A DNA stretch of 5,566 bases from Treponema sp. (lineage in GTDB: Bacteria > Spirochaetota > Spirochaetia > Treponematales > Breznakiellaceae): positions 1 through 5,566 of the forward strand of contig JAISPH010000137.1 in assembly GCA_031275035.1 (NCBI GenBank), in the 5' to 3' direction. Shown here one piece after another: positions 4,328 to 5,566 of this stretch (position 1 is its first letter; every line of letters begins with the position of its first letter). The position numbers and the translations under genes were made by a program. The notes under the pieces are model-generated. The model ran no database searches. It was not told the origin of the DNA and worked only from the letters and a program-made list of their open reading frames with translations.

Positions 4328-5566
4328 TTAGACGCCGAAGATCAAATTGGGAATAAGGAGTACAATATCCTTGAAAAAGATACAGAACGCGACTACCACC
4401 AATACCGCAAAAATAAAGGGGAGCGATTCTTTGATGGTTTCTTCGGGTTTACAGCCCATGATGCTGGAAGTAGTGTAGAGGGCGATACCTACAGGCGGGG
4501 TCATGATGCCCATGGTAACTACTGTCATCATAATAAGGCCGAATTGTACCGGATCAACTCCCACGGATTTAACCACCGGAAGCAAAATAGGGGTAAGTAG
4601 CAGGGCAATGACCGTGGTTTCAATAAACATACCGCATAACACCAGAAGGATGATGATGATAAGCAGTAAAATATAGGGGTTTTCGGTAATCCCCATCAAG
4701 AAGGACGCCATAGCCTGGGGAATCTGGTCATAGACGATGCCATAGCCGAATATCCCCGAAAGGGAAACCAGGATCATGATGATGCCGATGTCGTGAGCGG
4801 TATCCTTGAGGGTTTGGAAAAAAACCTTCCAGGTCAACTCCCGATAGATCACCACTCCTACAAAGATCGCATATATGCAGGCGAAGGCCCCTGATTCGGA
4901 AGGGGTGAAAACCCCGAAGCGGATCCCGACGATCAGGATCACCGGAAAAAGGAGGGCCCAGATGCCGTCAATGACGGCCGCGCCGATCTCCTTAAGGCCT
5001 GCGGGGTTTGTCCGTTCCGGCAGGTAGCCCCGTTTTTTTGCGGTGAACCGTACAGTAAGCATCAGGGCGATCATCATCAGAAAGCCTGGAATAAAACCGC
5101 CGGCAAAGAGGCGGCCTATGGAAACTTCCCCTATGGAACCATAGATAATAAGCCCCATGCTCGGCGGAATGGTGACGGTAATCAGGGAGGTAACCCCGTT
5201 AACCGCCGCGGAATATCCTTTGGAGTACCCCCGCTTCGTCATGGAAGGTCCAAGAACCCGGCATTCCATGGCCGCATCGGCGTTAGCGGAACCGGACACA
5301 CCCCCCATCAGCGTGGAGAGTACGCAGGATATTTGTCCCAGATTGCCGTACATATGCCCGGTCAATACATTGGAGAGCTTGATGAGCCGGGAAGTGATCC
5401 CCGTATTGTTCATTAGATTACCGGCGAACACAAAGAGGGGAATCGCCAGGAGGGTAAAGCTCTGGCTGGAACTGACGATCTTCTGTACCGCGATAGACAG
5501 AGGAATATCCGGCGTAGCCAGAAAAAACACCATACCGGATACGCCGATGGCAAAGGCCACCGGCAT
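4328..5566 (-). CDS. dctM: TRAP transporter large permease subunit (DctM type), N-terminus cut by the window edge
   Basis: Integral inner-membrane subunit of a tripartite, sodium-driven TRAP transporter, which works with a small membrane subunit (DctQ) and a periplasmic binding protein (DctP). The 412 visible residues are strongly hydrophobic with about a dozen membrane segments. Family motifs in order: GGVSGSANADAAM (88-100), TIPPSMGLIIYG (132-143), TPSESGAFACIYA (221-233), GMFIETTVIALLLTPILLP (312-330) and MTPPVGIALYTTSSI (345-359). DctM proteins usually carry about 15-20 more residues before the MPVAFAIG seen here, so the true start is probably beyond the right edge. Its place ahead of uxuA-uxuB-kdgK suggests uptake of glucuronate, galacturonate or a related sugar acid, as known for several TRAP binding proteins. 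The substrate cannot be read from this subunit. dctP and dctQ are expected just upstream. Confidence 0.95.
   Translation of the reverse strand: MPVAFAIGVSGMVFFLATPDIPLSIAVQKIVSSSQSFTLLAIPLFVFAGNLMNNTGITSRLIKLSNVLTGHMYGNLGQISCVLSTLMGGVSGSANADAAMECRVLGPSMTKRGYSKGYSAAVNGVTSLITVTIPPSMGLIIYGSIGEVSIGRLFAGGFIPGFLMMIALMLTVRFTAKKRGYLPERTNPAGLKEIGAAVIDGIWALLFPVILIVGIRFGVFTPSESGAFACIYAIFVGVVIYRELTWKVFFQTLKDTAHDIGIIMILVSLSGIFGYGIVYDQIPQAMASFLMGITENPYILLLIIIILLVLCGMFIETTVIALLLTPILLPVVKSVGVDPVQFGLIMMTVVTMGIMTPPVGIALYTTSSIMGCKPEETIKESLPFIFAVLVVVAFCIFFKDIVLLIPNLIFGV

Overview
The window holds the 3' part of a catabolic operon, all on the minus strand, for the lower half of hexuronate (glucuronate-type) degradation. 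In transcription order (right to left) it contains the large membrane subunit of a TRAP transporter (dctM, cut by the right edge), a 216-bp gap, mannonate dehydratase (uxuA), D-mannonate oxidoreductase / fructuronate reductase (uxuB) and 2-keto-3-deoxygluconate kinase (kdgK). Together they would import a uronate-type sugar acid, reduce fructuronate to mannonate (UxuB), dehydrate mannonate to 2-keto-3-deoxygluconate, KDG (UxuA), and phosphorylate KDG to KDPG (KdgK). Uronate isomerase (uxaC), KDPG aldolase (eda), the TRAP binding protein and small subunit (dctP, dctQ) and any regulator are not in the window and must lie outside it.

Layout. Positions 5566-4328 are dctM. Positions 4327-4112 are not empty: they hold a weak promoter-like pair, a long hairpin (4237-4266) and a 17-codon open frame with a very good Shine-Dalgarno (4144-4197), followed by the ribosome site of uxuA. 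Positions 4111-3044 are uxuA, then a 30-bp spacer, then uxuB (3013-1391, start moved in from an upstream GTG because the inner ATG has the ribosome site). uxuB and kdgK overlap by four bases (ATGA). kdgK ends inside a compact hairpin followed by five U, a likely operon terminator. Positions 1-362 have no recognisable gene. They hold a 21-bp tandem repeat at the left edge, an eight-G run, several short hairpins, and a sigma70-like promoter pointing left toward a weakly supported minus-strand frame that runs off the window.

Organism. The DNA is a bacterial, moderately GC-rich sequence (a little over half G+C by eye) with strong GGAG-type ribosome sites. Protein style (KdgK ending in SGRVQR, a UxuA of the short 355-residue type, a TRAP rather than MFS uronate transporter) and the palindromic intergenic repeats would fit a host-associated spirochaete such as a gut Treponema, or a Firmicute. 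This is an impression, not a demonstrated assignment.

The four large genes are ordinary in function. The parts worth a second look are the sORF-plus-hairpin region between dctM and uxuA and the repeat region at the left end.
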